From Panagrolaimus kolymaensis (taxonomy: Eukaryota; Nematoda; Chromadorea; Rhabditida; Panagrolaimidae), in contig JAJQJQ010000003.1 of the NCBI GenBank assembly GCA_028622995.1, positions 8,370,001-8,434,000 on the forward strand: a stretch of DNA of 64,000 nt. The letters are read 5' to 3'. The translations under genes were made by a program, and so were the position numbers. Below are positions 42,976 to 55,010 of the stretch, piece after piece. Below the pieces are notes generated by a model. That model searched no databases and was not told the DNA's origin. It saw only the letters and a list, made by a program, of their open reading frames with translations. Position 1 is the first letter of the stretch. Each line of letters opens with the position of its first letter.

Positions 42976-45900
42976 CGATGTCCGTGCAATGTTTTAACTT
43001 CTGTTTCACGAATAGCTACTTCTCCAAATTTTGTATCAAATCAAACAGACGATCAACCTAAGAATGTTAAAAAAGATAAAGATAAAAATAAATCGTGGGA
43101 AATTGATGTTGTGAAGAAACTCAGCCAAGAATATCAAAATCGTCTCAAAACTAAGAGAGCTGTGATGTCAAAAAGAGATATTCAAGCACAATCAGTCAGG
43201 TTAGTTTTTATCTTTCATTCACATATACTCTTATAATGAATCTTTGTTTTAGCTTTATTGCAAAAGGTGACATCAAACATTTATTTGGTACTGCTTCAAT
43301 GTCGCCGGATCTATTCAACAAAAATCCTGATTCACTTGTTTCGGAAGAGGTTTTACTTTTTCCTTTTTATGTACTTGATTCACTTTCCTTTACTTTTTTA
43401 GTATTTCGCAGTTCTTATGAAGTATTCATCTGTTCTCTTTAAACAAAAGTTTGACACTCAAACACCGAAGGAATGGGAAGATGTTGTGTATAGTGTTACA
43501 AGATTTCTGACGAGGTTTACGCCGCACAATGATATCTCTGCTATAGGATATGTGGCTGCTTACAAATCTTTGACAAATTTTATGGGTAAATATGGACAAA
43601 TTCTAATATTAGCAGATATTATACCATCAATGGAAAAGTGCAAAAAGAAAGCTACAAATGTCTCCTTACAATATGATTTAACTTCAAAGCAACTATTATT
43701 TCATTATGCAGAAGTGAAAGAATTTGATTCCAAACTGCACCGACGTTCTTCATCTAACAACGATATTCTTGATCCATATGATCCGAACTTGACACTGGTT
43801 TCAAATCTTCGAAAAGTTTCAATTTCTGACCATTATGACTCTCCGTTTGTTATCAATCAAAGATCTAAAACTGATTACATTCATACTTTTGGAGAACAAC
43901 TTCATTCTGAAAGAGGAGGCTTCATGAAAGTTGATAACTTTACTCGTGATCCAACTTTACCACCGATGGAAGAATTTATTAAGAAATGGAGATGGAAGGA
44001 ACAGGTTGCGGCTTTATTGAAACGTAAAGCGAAGGAAGTTCAAAATTCTCTTGGTAAGGCTATTTTTAGATTCCTTTAGTTTTATGATAGTATGTTTTAG
44101 TGAAGCAATGTCTTGCAAGTATTAACTATGAAAAATGTGCTAGTGCCATGCTCGAAGTTGTGAATGCTGAACTATCAAAAGCTGAATTACATATTGACAT
44201 TATTGGATTCGAAAACGCTTTAGCTGATTCTGTTTTGGATGAGCTTTACAATATATTTCTTGACAAAATTAATGTTTCTCCTGGAAAAGTTTGTACTGCT
44301 TTCTTCTTTTCTTTTAACTTTTGTTGTTTTTTAGATAACTCGACAAGTCTTTTCACAATTTCTGGAATACTTTAGTGATCATAAACTTGCTGAAATATAC
44401 ACTGCTCGACAATGGTGGATAAGATGTTGCGACTCACAGGGTGTTGATCCAATGCTTTCGTTACCGTACGTTGATTTCAAAATCTATGTTAAAAGAACTC
44501 TTGGTGCCAATTTGAATGATGTTGTTATGTCTGCTTGTACCTTCCAAACTGGAAATACCTTTGATCACGTGCTTACTTTCGGCAAAGTTATGATTGAAAG
44601 CGACACAATGGATGAAATCAAGACAAAGGTTAGTAAGATGATCCGTGTGAATAGAGAAGTTATCAAAATGATCTGAGAAAATGGATATAAGAATCTTTTA
44701 TTTCCTCATTCGCGATTACCACTTAGAGTTCCTCCTCGACCTTGGATTGATTTCGGCAAAAATGGACCATTTTATACTTATCCATCTCAAATTATTCGAC
44801 GAATTGATGAATTTAGAGATATTGATGTGAACAAAGAATTTGAAGATAGACTATCATCGGAAACAAGTGCTCGTCCTGTTTTTGATGCTTTGAATGATCT
44901 TGGATCGACGCCAAGGGTTATCAATAGTGAAATGTTGGAATTTTTAACTGAAGTTTTTACAATGGGTTCAGATAAGACGCAAGAAGAATTATTGTCAAAG
45001 TTAAGTGTGCCGCTTCATTCATCGACTCAAATTGTTCCAGAATTTGCTGATCATTTTGGTATGGATGCAACAGCTGCCGATATTACAAGTGAAGAATGGC
45101 GAGCATTTTACAAAGAAAAAACTCAAGCAATGAAAACAAAGTTTGTTTTCATTAGCATTTGTTGAAATAATCTTTGTTTTTTTAGGATGGAAATGAATTC
45201 ATTATGGTGCTGGCTACGATATCGTGTTGCACTTGCTCGACATTACCGTAACGATGTATTGTTCTTTCCACACAATATGGATTTCCGTGGACAAGTTTAT
45301 CCTATCTCACCTCATTTGAATCATATGGGAGATGATATCAATCGCTGTATACTGAAATTTGCTAAAGGAAAGCGTCTTGGAAAACGTGGACTCTATTGGC
45401 TCAAGCTTCACATTATTAATATTACTGGTTTACTCAAAAAGAAGTCAATTGACGAAAGAATCAAATATTATGAAGAACATGTGGATGATATTCTTGATTC
45501 TGCGAATGATCCTTTGAATGGTCGACGATGGTGGCTTCAATCAGATGATTCATGGCAAACTTTAGCTGCATGTTAAGAACTAAGAGATGCTTTGAAATTG
45601 GAGAACCCTGAAGATTATAATAGTCATTTACCTATTCATCAAGATGGCTCATGCAATGGATTACAACACTATGCTGTTTTAGGAAGGGATAGACAAGGTG
45701 CTCTCGAAGTTAATCTCTGTCCTACTGATGTACCTGCTGATATATATTCAAGTGTTGCAGCTCGTGTTAACAGAAACGAATCGAAGATGAACAAAATGAA
45801 GATTCATAATTTCATGAAGTAGCAAAAGAACTTCGAGAACCTTTACCTGAACCAGTACCTCGTAAAGTCGTAAAGCAAACTGTTATGACGACTGTATATG

Positions 45901-46160
45901 GTGTATCAAGCTATGGTGCAAGACAACAAATCAAAAAACAATTGAAAGCTTTAGTGAATGAAAGCGAAGAGGTTGGTTTTACCTTTTTTTTACCAGTTTT
46001 AACAGATTCTTATCTTTTAGAGTGCATAGTTTGCCAAATATTTGACTGTGCATACCTTTTCAAGTTTGAATGAAGCCTTCGAAGTTCGAAACTTCTATGA
46101 AAATTAAAGATTGGTTAAGAAATTGTTCGAATGTTTGTGAAATGGTGAATTTCATATATC
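42976..46160 (+). pseudogene. POLRMT: Mitochondrial RNA polymerase (POLRMT/rpom-1) pseudogene
   Basis: About seven exons read as a phage-type mitochondrial RNA polymerase: near 42976-43199, 43253-43349, 43402-44053, 44101-44288, 44335-45141, 45186-45969 and 46020-46160. Telling blocks are [74 protein letters not shown] (motif A Asp) and KQTVMTTVYGVSSYGARQQI (motif B). The gene is broken: in-frame TGA at 44674, TAA at 45574, TAG at 45820 with a frameshift just before it, another stop near 46026, and a further frameshift near 46095. The end is cut off before the HDSFW-type motif C, and no start codon or presequence is found at the 5' end. Introns keep their splice sites, so it came from DNA duplication and not from retrocopying. 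A functional copy must exist elsewhere. Confidence 0.92.
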
Positions 46161-46423
46161 AGAGGTGAAAGATTCTGTTTATTTGTTGTTGTTGATTAGA
46201 ATTTTGATTTTTGTTAATTCTCTTATCGTTTTAATAGATATATTGTTAATAAATGTTTTTGTTATAAAAAAGCTTGTTTTAAATATATGTTACTATTATA
46301 AATGTTATGGATTTTTCCAAGCTTTGATTGGAACTTTAATTAACTTTTTTTAGTTATTTTTGCATGCCAACGTCATGAAATAAAAGAGTTGAGCTTTTTT
46401 TATATTAACACAGATATAAAATT

Positions 46424-47563
46424 TCACATGTTTAAATTATTAACAGCGGTGGCAGTTGCTTGGAGATGTATAATAAATTTATCAAGGGCGTCTTTATTAC
46501 TAATATAAGATGAAGTTAAAAGCAGCTGTTTTAATGCTTTGCATTTTTCGTCGTCAATGCCAGGAAAATGAATAATGGGAATTGTCGCTTGATTCATTTC
46601 AGCTGTAAGTATGGAATCCACAAAAATTTCAAGTTGGTTTTTTAAATTTTGGGAAATACCCGCATCAAAATGCAGAAAAACCACAGCTTTTATATGAATC
46701 TAGAAGACATTGTTATATTCATAAATAAAAAAATGAGAAAGAATGTATCACAATCGCTTTATGTTTTTTTACACATTGCTCATTGTTATTCTTATCAATA
46801 TAAACTATTTTTTCACAGTACTTACCTTTGAAAGAACATTTTTAAAATTAAATGTCTCCGGAATACCAAAAAGATAAAAAAATCTTATTTTTGGAAAACG
46901 TGGAAGCATAACTAAATTTTCAGCTGTTTTAGATGTTATTGAATGTTCCCCATCTCTCTCTTGAGGTTTATAATAATAAAAAAAGGATAAAAGGCATGGA
47001 AGACCTTCAATAATTTTTTCCATTGGAACAATTTTTTTCCTATCATCCTTAACAACGGTTTGGAAAATGCATAAATCCCAAATTTTTCCACCAGAAATAA
47101 GCACTTTAAATTCATTAAATGTTAATATTTGCAGAGCTAACCATAATTTAGTTAAATCACATCGATATATTTTTGGAACTAAAGAGGATGAAATATATTT
47201 GAGATGGCGAGTGTCGAAGCTACCATAAATCCAAATTTTAACTGGTAGTGTTTCAAGAAAGTTTTTAGAATAAATCATTCCATTAATATATTTTATTTCA
47301 CAGAGATTGTTTTGCATCTTTATACTTTGAAAGGCACAAATCGAGCGTTTTAAATAAAAATATTTGCAAATTTTAATGAGTTTATTATAAACCATTGGAG
47401 ACTTTGGATTTTTTGCAATATAAAAAATAATGTTTTCTGGAATCGAAAAGTGTTGAATACTATGAGGGCTTGAATAAATTGAAATTGGGAGCAATAAAGA
47501 TGATTCAACTTTTTTAGTATTTAAAAGGCTTTTTATTTTGTAAAATAAAGTTTCAAAAATCAT
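46424..47563 (-). CDS. F-box-like, lineage-specific nematode protein
   Basis: Minus-strand exons 47563-46826 and 46699-46424 join in phase 0 to 337 residues. The start is the ATG at 47563; a TTG-started frame runs 27 bp further up but is unlikely. Residues 40-75 (FSIPENIIFYIAKNPKSP, VYNKLIKICKYFY) resemble the degenerate F-box-like opening of large nematode families. The rest alternates short hydrophobic strands and Lys-rich loops (KIWIYGSF, LTKLWLALQILTF, FKVLISGGKIWDLCIF), recalling the repeat-like C-terminal domains of such proteins. These families are expanded and fast-evolving in free-living and parasitic nematodes and are thought to be substrate adaptors of ubiquitin ligases. That is an inference from the opening motif only; the protein could be unrelated. 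Confidence 0.6.
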
Positions 47564-48273
47564 AATTCGGTAATTCTTAACGAATTTCAAATTTTAAAAA
47601 CAAAAAAAAATAAACTCAATAACAGTTTGGCAACAAAAAAAGAGAAAGAAAGCAATGATAAACAATTTTGACGGATGTGTATGTAAATAATGCATATTAA
47701 TAAGATAGACAGAAAAAACATCGCTTAAGAGATTTATTGATTTTATAATCTCTCTTTTTTGCCCTCATAAATTTTTTATAAGGTCATTTTAGAATAGTTG
47801 GGGTTGGGTTAAATGCCAAAGATTGAGAGAATTGAAGAAAGGTGGAATCAAAGCCATAACAATTTTGGAATTTGCATCTATTAATCATTAAGGATGGAAA
47901 CGGGTCGAGTGATCACAAAAATTTAAACATACATTTGTTAGTTCTTCTGCCCATGTGGCTATGTAAAATTTTATATAGAATTCATGGGACAGCTTAAAAT
48001 ATAAATAATAATTTATTTTTATAATAAAACCCAATAAAATCATATATCAATCAGCAATAAATAAAACAAAAACAGTAAAGATGAAATGCATAATAAATTA
48101 CGACGTTTTACATATGTAAGAAGATTGAAGAAAAAAAAAAGAAAGAATGAGACCTAAGTGGAACAACACACAACTTTAACGAAAAACACGTTCTTATTAA
48201 AATTTTTAATAAATAGTGTATATAAAAAACCTGTGTTTTAAAAAATAATAATTAATTAATAAATATTTTATCT
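47564..48273. other. Intergenic, no gene seen
   Basis: Upstream region of the F-box-like gene and 3' flank of endoplasmin. AT-rich DNA; no RNA gene or repeat was recognised. Confidence 0.4.
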
Positions 48274-51200
48274 TTAAAGTTCGCTGTGTTCCTCTTCAAC
48301 GTCAACGGTGTCTTCAGGTTTATCTTCAGTTTGTTCATCTTCAGGAGTTTCTTCAATTTCAGGTTCATCGTCAACTTGTTCTTCCATGCTTAAATCAACA
48401 TGTTTACGAAGAACTTGTTCGATGCGTTCTGCAAATCCAACTTGATCTTGTAATACAAAGCCTGAACGAAGGGTGGCAGTATCGAAAAGGAGTTGAGCGG
48501 TGTAAATTGCATTTTCATCATTCTTATTTGATTCCACTCGACGAAGTAATTCTTTTATAACGGGATGGCGGGGATTTATTTCAAATGTTTTCTTTTGGCT
48601 TGCATAGAAATCTTGGGTGGGGTCATGAGCTTTAGCATAAGCTTGAGATTTCATGATGCGTTCCATATTTCCTGACCAGCCATAAGCTGAAGCAACAAGA
48701 GCGGATGGGGAAGTGGTGAGACGTTGAGAAACAACGGCTTTTTCAATCTAAATTTAATTAAATATTATTATCTTATTTTTCAAAAGGTTTTATAATTACT
48801 AACCTTATCTTTAAGAGCAGTTTCTTTTAGCCAATTAGTAAGGGGTTCAAAAGTTTTTTGAAGGGCTTCATGTTGTTCTTTAGCCTTTTCTCCATCATCA
48901 AGTTTAAGACCTTCTTTAGCAACATTTTGGAATTTTTTTCCATCAAAATCTGGCATAGCTTGAATGCAATATTCATCGACGGGTTCAGTAAGGTAAAGAA
49001 CTTCAAAACCTTTTTTTAAGAGGCGTTCAACGAAAGGTGAAGCTTCGATTTCTTTGCGAGTTGTTCCAGCAATGTAAAAGATGGAATCTTGCTTTTCTTT
49101 CATTCTTTCAATATAAGTTGCAAGAGTGGTTTGCTTTTCTGGGTCATTGGATGAGAAGAATCGAAGTAATTTAGCGAGACGGGTGCGATTTGATGGATCT
49201 TCCATAACACCGAGTTTAATGTTGGTGGAAAATTCCTTCCAGAATTCTTCATATTGTTCAGGCGATAATTTTTTAATCATATCCAAAACTTTACGAACAA
49301 GTTTTTTTTTGATAACTTTAAGAAGTTTATGTTGTTGAAGATTTTCACGAGAGACATTTAATGGAAGATCATCAGAATCAACAATACCTCGAATGAAAGA
49401 CAAATATTTGGGCATCATATCTTGGAAATCATCAGTAATAAATACACGACGAACATAAAGTTTAATATTTTCTGTGACTTTTCCATAATTTTGGAATGCA
49501 TCTTGTGGAAGCTTTTTGGGAACATAAAGGATGGATTTGAAGGTGACTTCTCCTTCGGCAGTGAAATGAACATGAGCGAATGGTTTATCATAATCTTTAG
49601 TAATGGATTTATAAAATTCATTATATTCATCTTCAGTAACTTCATTTGGTTTTCGCATCCAAATAGGTTTAACGCTATTAATTCGTTCCCAATCCCAAAC
49701 AGTTTTTTCAATTGATTTAGTTTTAGGTTCCTTTGTTTCTTCTTCTTCAACTGCTCCATCTTCTGATGTTTTTTCTTCTTTTTCTTCGGCTTCTTCAACG
49801 GTTTCAGTTTTGGATTGCCAAAGGAAGATATCAAAGTTAATAAATTGACTGTATTTTTGGACGAGTTTTTTAAGGGTATCGGGTTCCAAGAAATCATATG
49901 CTTCTTCTTTAAGATAAAGAGTGATTTGAGATCCTCGTTTGAGAGTATTTCCACGTGGATCTTCAGCGATGGAGAAGCTTGCAGAATCTGATTCCCAAAT
50001 GTATTGTTTATCATCGCTGCTGCGAGTGGTAACTACAACTCGGTCAGCTACAAGGAAGGCAGAATAAAAACCAACACCAAATTGACCAATCAAATCCTAA
50101 AATAAAAATTTAAGGTTTTTAAAAGGGTTTTCATTTTTTTTAAGGATAACGAACTTGTTGTGTTTCAGCCGAAGTTTGAGTATCAAGAAGTTTGGATAAG
50201 AATTCAGAAGTACCCGATCGGGCAATAGTACCAAGATTATTGATAAGATCTGTTTTAGTCATACCGATACCTGTGTCAGTAATATGTAAAGCATGATTTT
50301 CTTTATCAGCCTTAATACGAACTGAAAGTTCTTCGGTATCTTTAAGAATGTTGGGATCAGTGAGGGACAAGAGACGAATTTTATCCAATGCATCGGAAGC
50401 ATTTGAAATCAATTCACGCAAGAAGATTTCTTTGTTACGATACAATGAATTAATAATCAATTTCATCATTCGATTTACTTCTGCTTGAAATTGATGCTTT
50501 TCAGCACTTTCACGAAGTTTTTTAACTTCAGCCACTGATAATCCATCGAGTTTAATTGCTTCTTCTTCCCTAAAAAATAATGCCAATGTTTAGTTTTAAT
50601 TTTTTGTTGTTGCTTTTATTATTCATTGTTACTAAACTATTTTTTTTTGTTAAAACTTTTTTCTTATCGTCGGAAATGAAAGTCTATTAAAAAAAACTAA
50701 AATCTTTTCAACAAAAGGCCAGCTTATGTAAATAATAGAATATTGCGAGCCGACGACAGTCGACGTTGAAAAAAGTAAGCAAATAAACTTAAACTTAGTT
50801 AGCCCTAACCCGGCACTACCTGGTTGGGTTTTGACAGCGCCTGCGCAAATGCTAAAAAATCATCAAACTCAAGGTCAAAAAAATTTTGTTGACCCGTGAA
50901 GGCTGGTTGGTTGGTTAAAAAAGTATGCATACCTATGCGAGTAAAAATTGCAATAAATTTTAATTTTAACAAAGTTTCTTATCGATTTTGAAGAGGAAAA
51001 AAATTATATGCAAAACTAATGCTACGTGTGCTAAAAGTTTAGTCGTCGACAAAAAAAAGTGAAAAGTGAGGAAGATTATTGCAGCTTATGGCTTCAGGAT
51101 TAGTTGCTTATCGCAATAGTGAAAAGAAGGGAAACTTCTCGAAGTTTTTTTTGTTGGCAATAGTAAAGCAAAATAAAATGTATCAACAACAAAACTAACC

Positions 51201-51432
51201 GTTGTACAACTTCATCATCCGTGGCAGATCCATGCTTTTGTTTTCCAATATTGGCTGTTACTGTTTCATCTTCGAGATCATCAGCTCCATGAACTTTGTT
51301 GGAGTTTGAGAAAAGGGCTTAAGAAAAGAAACGCAATTATTAAATGGAATTCATTTTGAAACAAAATAAAAACTTACTAAATCCTAATAGGACTACCAAA
51401 AGAAATACAAAATACTTGGCTTTTCTGGCCAT
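48274..51432 (-). CDS. HSP90B1: Endoplasmin, ER Hsp90 (GRP94)
   Basis: Minus-strand exons 51432-51378, 51317-51200, 50569-50155, 50096-48804 and 48747-48274 give 784 residues, the usual length. It is the Hsp90 chaperone of the ER lumen, helping fold secreted and membrane proteins. Exon 1 is a signal peptide ([14 protein letters not shown]). The ATPase domain has [17 protein letters not shown] (ATP-binding Asn and Asp), [14 protein letters not shown] and [17 protein letters not shown] Glu/Lys-rich charged linker ([14 protein letters not shown]) leads to the middle domain ([40 protein letters not shown]). The C-terminal dimer domain is followed by an acidic tail ending in HSEL, an uncommon variant of the KDEL retrieval signal. 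Intron 2 (630 bp) has a heat-shock-type triplet. The gene diverges from signal peptide peptidase. Confidence 0.97.
51131..51143. promoter_or_regulatory. Heat-shock-element-like triplet in GRP94 intron 2
   Basis: GAAACTTCTCGAA fits GAA-nn-TTC-nn-GAA exactly. This is the minimal trimeric HSF1 site. It lies in the second intron of an Hsp90 gene, where an intronic enhancer is plausible. Confidence 0.4.
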
Positions 51433-51645
51433 AACTAAATGAAATAAAGTTTGAAATACCCCTGTAAATTGAAAAAAGATATATATTTATTATAAAAATT
51501 ATAAATTTTTATCAAAGCGAAGATAACTAAAATATGAGTCAAGAAGAATAAACTAAATTAAAAATTTTCGGCTGTCTCACGGAAAAGCAATGAACTCAAA
51601 TTGAGAGTTGCTCGACCTCGAAATAAATCAAGCAAGCAAAAGCGC

Positions 51646-51653
51646 GGACGTCC
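51646..51653. promoter_or_regulatory. ACGT-core palindrome
   Basis: GGACGTCC, followed by a CACC, is a palindromic ACGT core of the type bound by bZIP factors of the ATF6/XBP1/CREB group. Evidence is motif only. Confidence 0.3.
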
Positions 51654-51789
51654 ACCTCATCGTATGTATAGATAGAAATTTCCCGATCTCGACGACAACA
51701 ACGACCAACGAGGACGACTCACAATAAGTGAGAGGGAAATGGAAATGGAAAGGAAAAAAAGTGGGTGTGACCTTCATAATTCAATGCAG

Positions 51790-51808
51790 CCAATAAGAAC
51801 TCACCACA
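51790..51808 (+). promoter_or_regulatory. ERSE-like element CCAAT-N9-CCACA
   Basis: CCAAT at 51790, then nine bases, then CCACA at 51804. The mammalian ER stress response element is CCAAT-N9-CCACG, so only the last base differs. It lies about 360 bp from the GRP94 start and 250 bp from the signal peptide peptidase start. Confidence 0.45.
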
Positions 51809-51920
51809 CTATTTTTGAATGACGGGGCATTTTAGTTTTTGTTGGATATATGCCAATAAATAAATTCGTGGTAAGAGTTAGCATCTTCCATATTTATGTT
51901 TGCTCTATTTATGATAATGG

Positions 51921-51926
51921 CCACGT
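51921..51926 (+). promoter_or_regulatory. CCACGT core in a short palindrome
   Basis: GGCCACGTTGGCC (51919-51931) contains CCACG, the ATF6/XBP1-binding half of ERSE. It is closer to the signal peptide peptidase gene. Confidence 0.3.
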
Positions 51927-52055
51927 TGGCCTCTTTCATTCATTATTCCTCAAAGTTAAACATAATTTTTTTTAATAAAAACTTTTCTATCTTTCTTTGA
52001 TTTTCGGATTTATTATTATTTTTTGTTAATTTATAGGGCAACAACAGCATCAACC

Positions 52056-53563
52056 ATGGCGGAAGTTCCACAAACAACAACCCAACCACCGCCAATGGCT
52101 GATATTGGAGTAACTGGAGCACCAGGAAATGTAACATCCGATTTCAAACCAAGATTTGAAGATCAAATCATTGCATATGCTTCAATTTATTCCATGGCTC
52201 TCATGTGTGTAATTTGGGGAAGTATTCGATCATTAAAATATGTCAAGAAAATGGTTTCAAAAAAGCGTCTAATTGAAGCTTCGATATTAACTTCTGATGC
52301 AAAGAAGTTTCCCATCACTGCTTCAATCGTTCTCTTCAGTTTATATCTCATTTTTAAAGGCAATGCAATCAATGATGGCGTTGCTTTAGCTCGAACCCAT
52401 GTTTTACCTAAAATTCCTGAAACTTATCATTCATATTTTGAAACCGCAGTTGATTATCTTCCAAAAGGAAATGGAACAAGTAAATTTGATTTGAAAGCAA
52501 AATTAAATAGTTTACACCCGAGTTTGGAGCCATATGTCGCATATATTCCTGAATTTTCTAAGCAAAACTTTGTTACTTTTCTTGTTTGGTTAATGACTTA
52601 CGAAGGAGTTTGTTGCCTTGCAACTTTATTGAAACCCATCATTTCTTTCATCCTTCGACTTCTTCCAATTGGAGATCATTGGCCTCGTCGAAATATAAGT
52701 TATTATATGGTTATTAAATCAGGCAAAAAGGAAATGGATGAAGGCGATATTGAAGATGCTAAAAAGGACGATGTTGTAAGTTTTTTATATTTTATTTTAC
52801 TTTTATAAAAATTTATTTTTTCAATTTTTAGAACAAGAATTTTGAAATTGAATTCGATGATCATTGGATTTGGGCCCTTTTAGCTGTATCTGCAGTGGGA
52901 GTCTTGCATATTATGTATCGACATTGGATTACAAATAATATTATCGCAGTTTCATTCTGCATTATGGGAATCGAAATGCTTCATGTTGGAAGTTTTAAAG
53001 CTGGAGCCATTCTTCTTTTTGGTTTATTCTTTTATGATATTTTCTGGGTTTTTGGTACCGATGTTATGACCACTGTTGCTAAAAGCATTGATGCTCCCAT
53101 TCTTCTCCAGTTCCCTCAAGATCTTCTTGCTCATGGATGGCAAAAGGCTTCCAAACATGGCATGCTTGGTTTGGGTGATATTGTAATCCCTGGAATTTTC
53201 ATTGCCCTTCTTCGCCGGTTTGATGCTCGAATCTTTAACAAAGATAGCACCGCAAAACATAAGACTCGATATTATTTTGTTGCTACTATGTTTGCTTACA
53301 CTCTTGGACTTTTTGCTACTATTGCCATTATGCATCATTTTAAAGCCGCTCAACCCGCTTTACTTTATCTCGTTCCCGCATGTTTGATTGCCCCAATGCT
53401 TCTTGCATTGATTCGAGGTGAATTTTCTGAATTATGGAATTACAGCGAAGAACATATCACTGAGCGATATGAATCAATCAAAAAAGCTGAAAAAGAAAAA
53501 GCAGATAAAAATAAAGAAAAAACCACTCAAAAGAATTCAAAACAAGCAAAGAAAACAAATTAA
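52056..53563 (+). CDS. imp-2: Signal peptide peptidase (presenilin-type aspartyl protease)
   Basis: Exons 52056-52775 and 52832-53563, phase 0, give 483 residues. This intramembrane protease clears signal peptides in the ER membrane. The catalytic motifs are FYDIFWVFGTDVM (YD) and GMLGLGDIVIPG (GLGD), followed by QPALLYLVP (PAL). About nine hydrophobic spans are seen. The first 35 residues are Thr/Pro-rich and luminal with a possible N-glycosylation site (NVT). Between the first and second groups of helices there is a loop of about 80 residues larger than in the human enzyme, which makes the protein about 100 residues longer. The C-terminal 35 residues are Lys/Glu-rich and cytosolic without a clear KKxx ending. 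Start chosen at the first ATG after a TTTATAG acceptor. It shares its promoter region with GRP94. Confidence 0.95.
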
Positions 53564-53809
53564 ATAACAACGAATTATTAAAATGGTACACATTTTTATA
53601 TTTTAAATTTTTTTTGTATGTTTGTTGCTTTTTTGAGAATCAAATTTTTTTATTAATATTTTTGCATCGGGAGAATTTTGACCCTATAGTATTTATTTAT
53701 TTTTTTGATTTATAATATTTATTTCAAGCTATTTTTTTATTATTGTAATAATATTGTTTATCCTTCAAAAAACAAGCATAAATTAAATTTTTGTTTTTAA
53801 TATTTAAAA

Positions 53810-55010
53810 TTAAAATGGAGAGGGTTTGTATCGAACTAAAACTTTATCTCCGACATTGATTCGACCTTCATTTTTGATAATCATGTTGACACCAAAGATT
53901 GGATGATCGCCATGAACATCTCGAAGTGGACCTTCAGGAACGAGACGATAGCTTTTTAAAAGTCGAAGAGGTTGCATATTTTTCAAAAAGCTGCCTTTAT
54001 CTGGATCAACGCCGGTTAAAACACAACGAGTGCAAGGTTTGAAACATGCAAATTCGACTTCACCAATTTTTACATCCAACCATTTATCTTCGTCAAAAGG
54101 TTTAGTTCCATCAACGCAAATATTTGGTCGGAAATTTCGAGTTGAAACTTGGCATTTATCTTCATCCAAAGCATTTAAGCGACTATTAAGTTCAGCAAGG
54201 GAAGCTTCGGTTGTGAGCATTATATTTGCAAGATCTTGATAAGCTGGCTAAAAAAACAATTCCATGGAAATTTAAAAAATTCGCAAAAAAGTTTACATAA
54301 TCATCCATGTTTGGAACAGGATTAATCCAAAAATTTGGATTTGTTGTATAATTTCGTTGACTTTTCAAATCAGGTTGAAAATACAATAATCGAAGTTTGC
54401 GTTTATTTTCCACTTCTAAGAAATTGGTTAAAAAATGTCCAACTTCATCACCACAATCAAGTCCTTCTTGGCGTTTACCAAAATGCAAACTATAAAATTT
54501 AAATAATTTTAAAACTAAAGTTTCTAAACCCTACGTTGCATTTCGAACATCTGCGCGATCAAGAATTTCTTTTAAATTCACTTTAACTTCCTCGCCATTA
54601 TTTGAATTTTTTACACTCAAAATATTTTCATTTACTTCAGATTCCAATAAAACTAATTTTGGATATTGTCTTGCAGTTAAAAATAAATGATCAGCTAATT
54701 CATCAACTACAAGAAAATGACGATCTTTATTTTCATTAAATTCTGCGCCATTTTTCTTGCAATCCAACCATTCAACCTTAAAAATTAAAATTAAAATTAA
54801 ATTAAAAAAGAAAGATGCAATTACATTAATTGATTTTCCTGATTTAATTGGATACAAAAATAATTCTTTTACATTTCCAATTTCTTTAAATTCGCTATTC
54901 CAATAATTATATCGTTTTCGAAAATGATTCAATGTAAAAATGCTGATTGCCGCCAAAGAAGCTCCTGTTACAACCGAAATAATTACTCGATTATCGTGTA
55001 AAACTCCCAT
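53810..55010 (-). CDS. MOSC-domain amidoxime-reducing (mARC-like) protein
   Basis: Minus-strand exons 55010-54825, 54776-54535, 54489-54297 and 54247-53810 give 352 residues. mARC enzymes reduce N-hydroxylated compounds with a molybdenum cofactor, on the outer mitochondrial membrane, together with cytochrome b5. The N-terminus is a single membrane span (VIISVVTGASLAAISIF) followed by basic residues (NHFRKRY), matching the signal anchor. The MOSC_N domain opens with ELFLYPIKSGKSINVEWLDC and has DRHFLVVDE. The MOSC core holds FRPNICVDGTKPFDED, then FKPCTRCVLTGVDPDKG with the cofactor-binding Cys, and ends FGVNMIIKNEGRINVGD. Length is close to that of human mARC. It converges with signal peptide peptidase at the 3' end. 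Confidence 0.92.

Larger units (their letters stand above)
51433..52055. other. Shared divergent promoter, GRP94 and signal peptide peptidase
   Basis: 623 bp separate the two start codons. On the GRP94 side a TTTACAG acceptor lies about 28 bp before the ATG; on the other side TTTATAG lies 19 bp before it. The middle holds an ERSE-like element and two ACGT cores. Confidence 0.55.

Noticed and set aside
49415..50014. 199-codon Lys/Asn-rich frame overlapping endoplasmin
   Set aside because: Shifted-frame shadow of the GRP94 middle domain, which is intact in its own frame.
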